The notes under the pieces were generated by a model. It worked only from the letters and a program-made list of their open reading frames with translations, was not told the DNA's origin and ran no database searches. Shown piece by piece: positions 62,705 through 64,000 of a DNA stretch of 64,000 nt. Position numbers and translations under genes: made by a program. This DNA comes from Cycas panzhihuaensis (lineage: Eukaryota; Cycadophyta), in NCBI GenBank assembly GCA_023213395.1, contig CM041465.1:51219741-51283740 (forward strand). Direction: 5' to 3'. Each line of letters begins with the position of its first letter. Position 1 is the first letter of the stretch.

Positions 62705-62850
62705 GATTAGATTGCAATTTGGCAACCCAAGTGCAACTAGGTACAAATTGAGGTGCATCCAAATCACAATTCGACAACCCAAGTACAACTAGGTACAACA
62801 TGAAGTGCAACCAAATCACAATTAGGCAACCCAAGTATGATCAGGTGTCT
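62705..62850 (+). repeat. About 52-bp tandem repeat in the leader of L
   Basis: 2.7 imperfect units of GGCAACCCAAGTxCAACTAGG followed by TACAA, an A/T stretch and GTGCAACCAAATCACAATT. The core resembles the GACCAGGTACGACCA repeats of gypsy A (14953-15125). Confidence 0.8.
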
Positions 62851-62868
62851 GTTTTTTCCCTAATCAGT

Positions 62869-63740
62869 ATGGCTTCATCACTTTTCTCCTTAGGTGATGC
62901 TGACAAACTCATAGTCTAGAATTTTAACATTTGGAAATTAAAAATGGAAGGACTCTTAAGACCCAAAAATGCCTAGAAAATAATCATAAGGGAAGAAAAG
63001 AAACCCTCTAATATTGTCGATCAAATTATTTGGGAAGAAAGAGACAATCTAGCACATGCAACTATCACACCGTCTATTGGGGATTCTCTATTGACCCACA
63101 TGGTTGGAGCTGCAACTTCAACAGATGTTTGGAAAGACATAAGTTCCCTCTTTAGTTAGAAAAATGAAGCCCGCATAATGTCTCTAAGAGAAGAGTTGTA
63201 TAAAATTCATTTGAAAGAAGGATAGACAGTATCAAAGTTTGTAGATGATCTTGTTTCAACGGGAGAAGCTATATCAGATACTAAACTTGTGTGGTTCATA
63301 ATAAATAAATTGCCTAAATCATTTGATAATATGGTCAACACACTCATAACAGGTGGCTATATAACTAACATGACATTTGAGACTTTGATGGGACATATGC
63401 TTCAACAGGAACAAAGAAGCAGACGATATGAGGAGGTAATTGAGGAAGCATTCCTTTCAAAATTAAGCATAAGAGGATGAGGTCGTGCTCTATATCCAAG
63501 AGGGAGAGGTAAATCATTCAAGACAACTTCAACAGAGGGTCAAGGCAGGATTGACAACCACAACAAAACCGGAAGGCCACAAGAAGGACCAGGCAAATTC
63601 CTCCAAGAGATTCAAGAGTTTGTTTTAATTGTGGTGGATATGATCATTTCTCCAGTGATTGCAGAACACCAAACTACTTTCATTGTGGTCAATATGGGTA
63701 TTTTCCTAATCATTCTCCTCAAAGGTGTGTAGACATTCAA
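62869..63740 (+). pseudogene. gag: Gag of copia L
   Basis: It starts with ATG at 62869 (MASSLFSLGDADKLIV). One frame can be followed to about 63540 through five stops: after DKLIV, after RPKNA, after SSLFS, after LKEG and after SIRG. Coding blocks are NFNIWKLKMEGLL, NLAHATITPSIGDSLLTHMV, VWKDISSLF, LVWFIINKLPKSFDNMVNTLI (open 63289-63480) and MGHMLQQEQRS. After one frame change the zinc knuckle CFNCGGYDHFSSDC is intact (63627-63668); the second, FHCGQYGYFPNHS, has lost ligands. Confidence 0.87.
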
Positions 63741-63779
63741 AGAGGGAAAAGAATTGAAGGCAACTATAGTAATGAACAA

Positions 63780-64000
63780 TACGAAGAAGAAGAGGAAGAA
63801 ACAACATCCGTTGCAACACTAGTCACGAATTTGAACTCCAGTGATAACTGGTACATTGACTCAAGAGCATCAAACCATATGACCAAGCGAGAGGAATGGT
63901 TTGAATCTCTAAGACCCTATTTTCTCAACATGTCAGTTGAACTCAATAATAATTTCCCTCTACATATTCAAGGAAAAGGGATAATAGCTATCAAAATTAA
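63780..64000 (+). pseudogene. pol: Protease N-terminus of copia L
   Basis: After an acidic EEEEEETTS stretch comes the block NWYIDSRASNHMT (63847-63885): the catalytic Asp-Ser-Gly reads Asp-Ser-Arg. SLRPYFLNMSVELNNNF and LHIQGKGIIAIKI follow to the window end. K has the same segment with a different active-site change. Confidence 0.85.

Larger units (their letters stand above)
61766..64000 (+). mobile_element. Copia L, 5' part, cut by window end
   Basis: A plus-strand copia element of the same family as K. It has a 5' LTR, primer site, 820-bp leader with a tandem repeat, gag and the first part of protease. The target duplication and 3' half are outside the window. Gag is broken mainly by stop codons rather than frameshifts. 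Confidence 0.85.

Overview
The window is plant nuclear DNA built almost wholly from long terminal repeat (LTR) retrotransposons, many inserted into one another. No cellular gene, rRNA, tRNA or CRISPR array was recognised. The element types (Ty1/copia, a Ty3/gypsy chromovirus with a chromodomain, and a non-chromovirus Ty3/gypsy family), the initiator-tRNA-Met primer sites and the repeat density point to a large-genome plant. A gymnosperm or similar is plausible, but this is inference. Names I, A, B, E, F, H, G, K, J, H2, C, D and L are labels used only here.

Layout. 1-2408: chromovirus I, minus strand, one LTR and the 5' half. 2409-2549 and 8832-15470: old gypsy element A, plus strand, interrupted by chromovirus B (2550-8831, minus, 583/582-bp LTRs, perfect 5-bp target duplication). 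B itself carries a solo copia LTR (5275-5825). 15471-19250: copia E, minus, with gag deleted. 19250-19678, 26976-27182 and 34673-36590: three pieces of one copia deletion derivative F, plus strand, split by copia H (19679-26970) and copia G (27183-34667), both with matched LTRs and perfect target duplications. 36954-40770: copia K, minus. 40930-41475: an H-family LTR with internal sequence on both sides. 41476-46840: copia H2, minus. 46845-55610: gypsy C, minus, the best preserved gypsy. 56807-57229: gypsy-type LTR. 57230-61150: gypsy D, plus, RNase H to 3' end. 61766-64000: copia L, plus, cut by the window end.

Most notable is the family of A, C and D. Its pol is ordinary (protease, reverse transcriptase, RNase H, integrase), with two unusual additions. 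A gag-like module (a WY motif followed by a W-E helix) lies between protease and reverse transcriptase in A and C, although C also has a normal gag upstream. A sense-strand reading frame lies 0.4-0.75 kb downstream of integrase in A, C and D. The gag of C also carries four zinc-knuckle repeats. These are the best candidates for an undescribed retrotransposon architecture.

Nearly every coding region is broken by stops or frameshifts, so positions of coding features are approximate homology limits, not intact genes. H and G have LTR pairs that differ at only about 1.4% of positions by eye, yet their proteins are already defective, which suggests mobilisation by enzymes supplied in trans.
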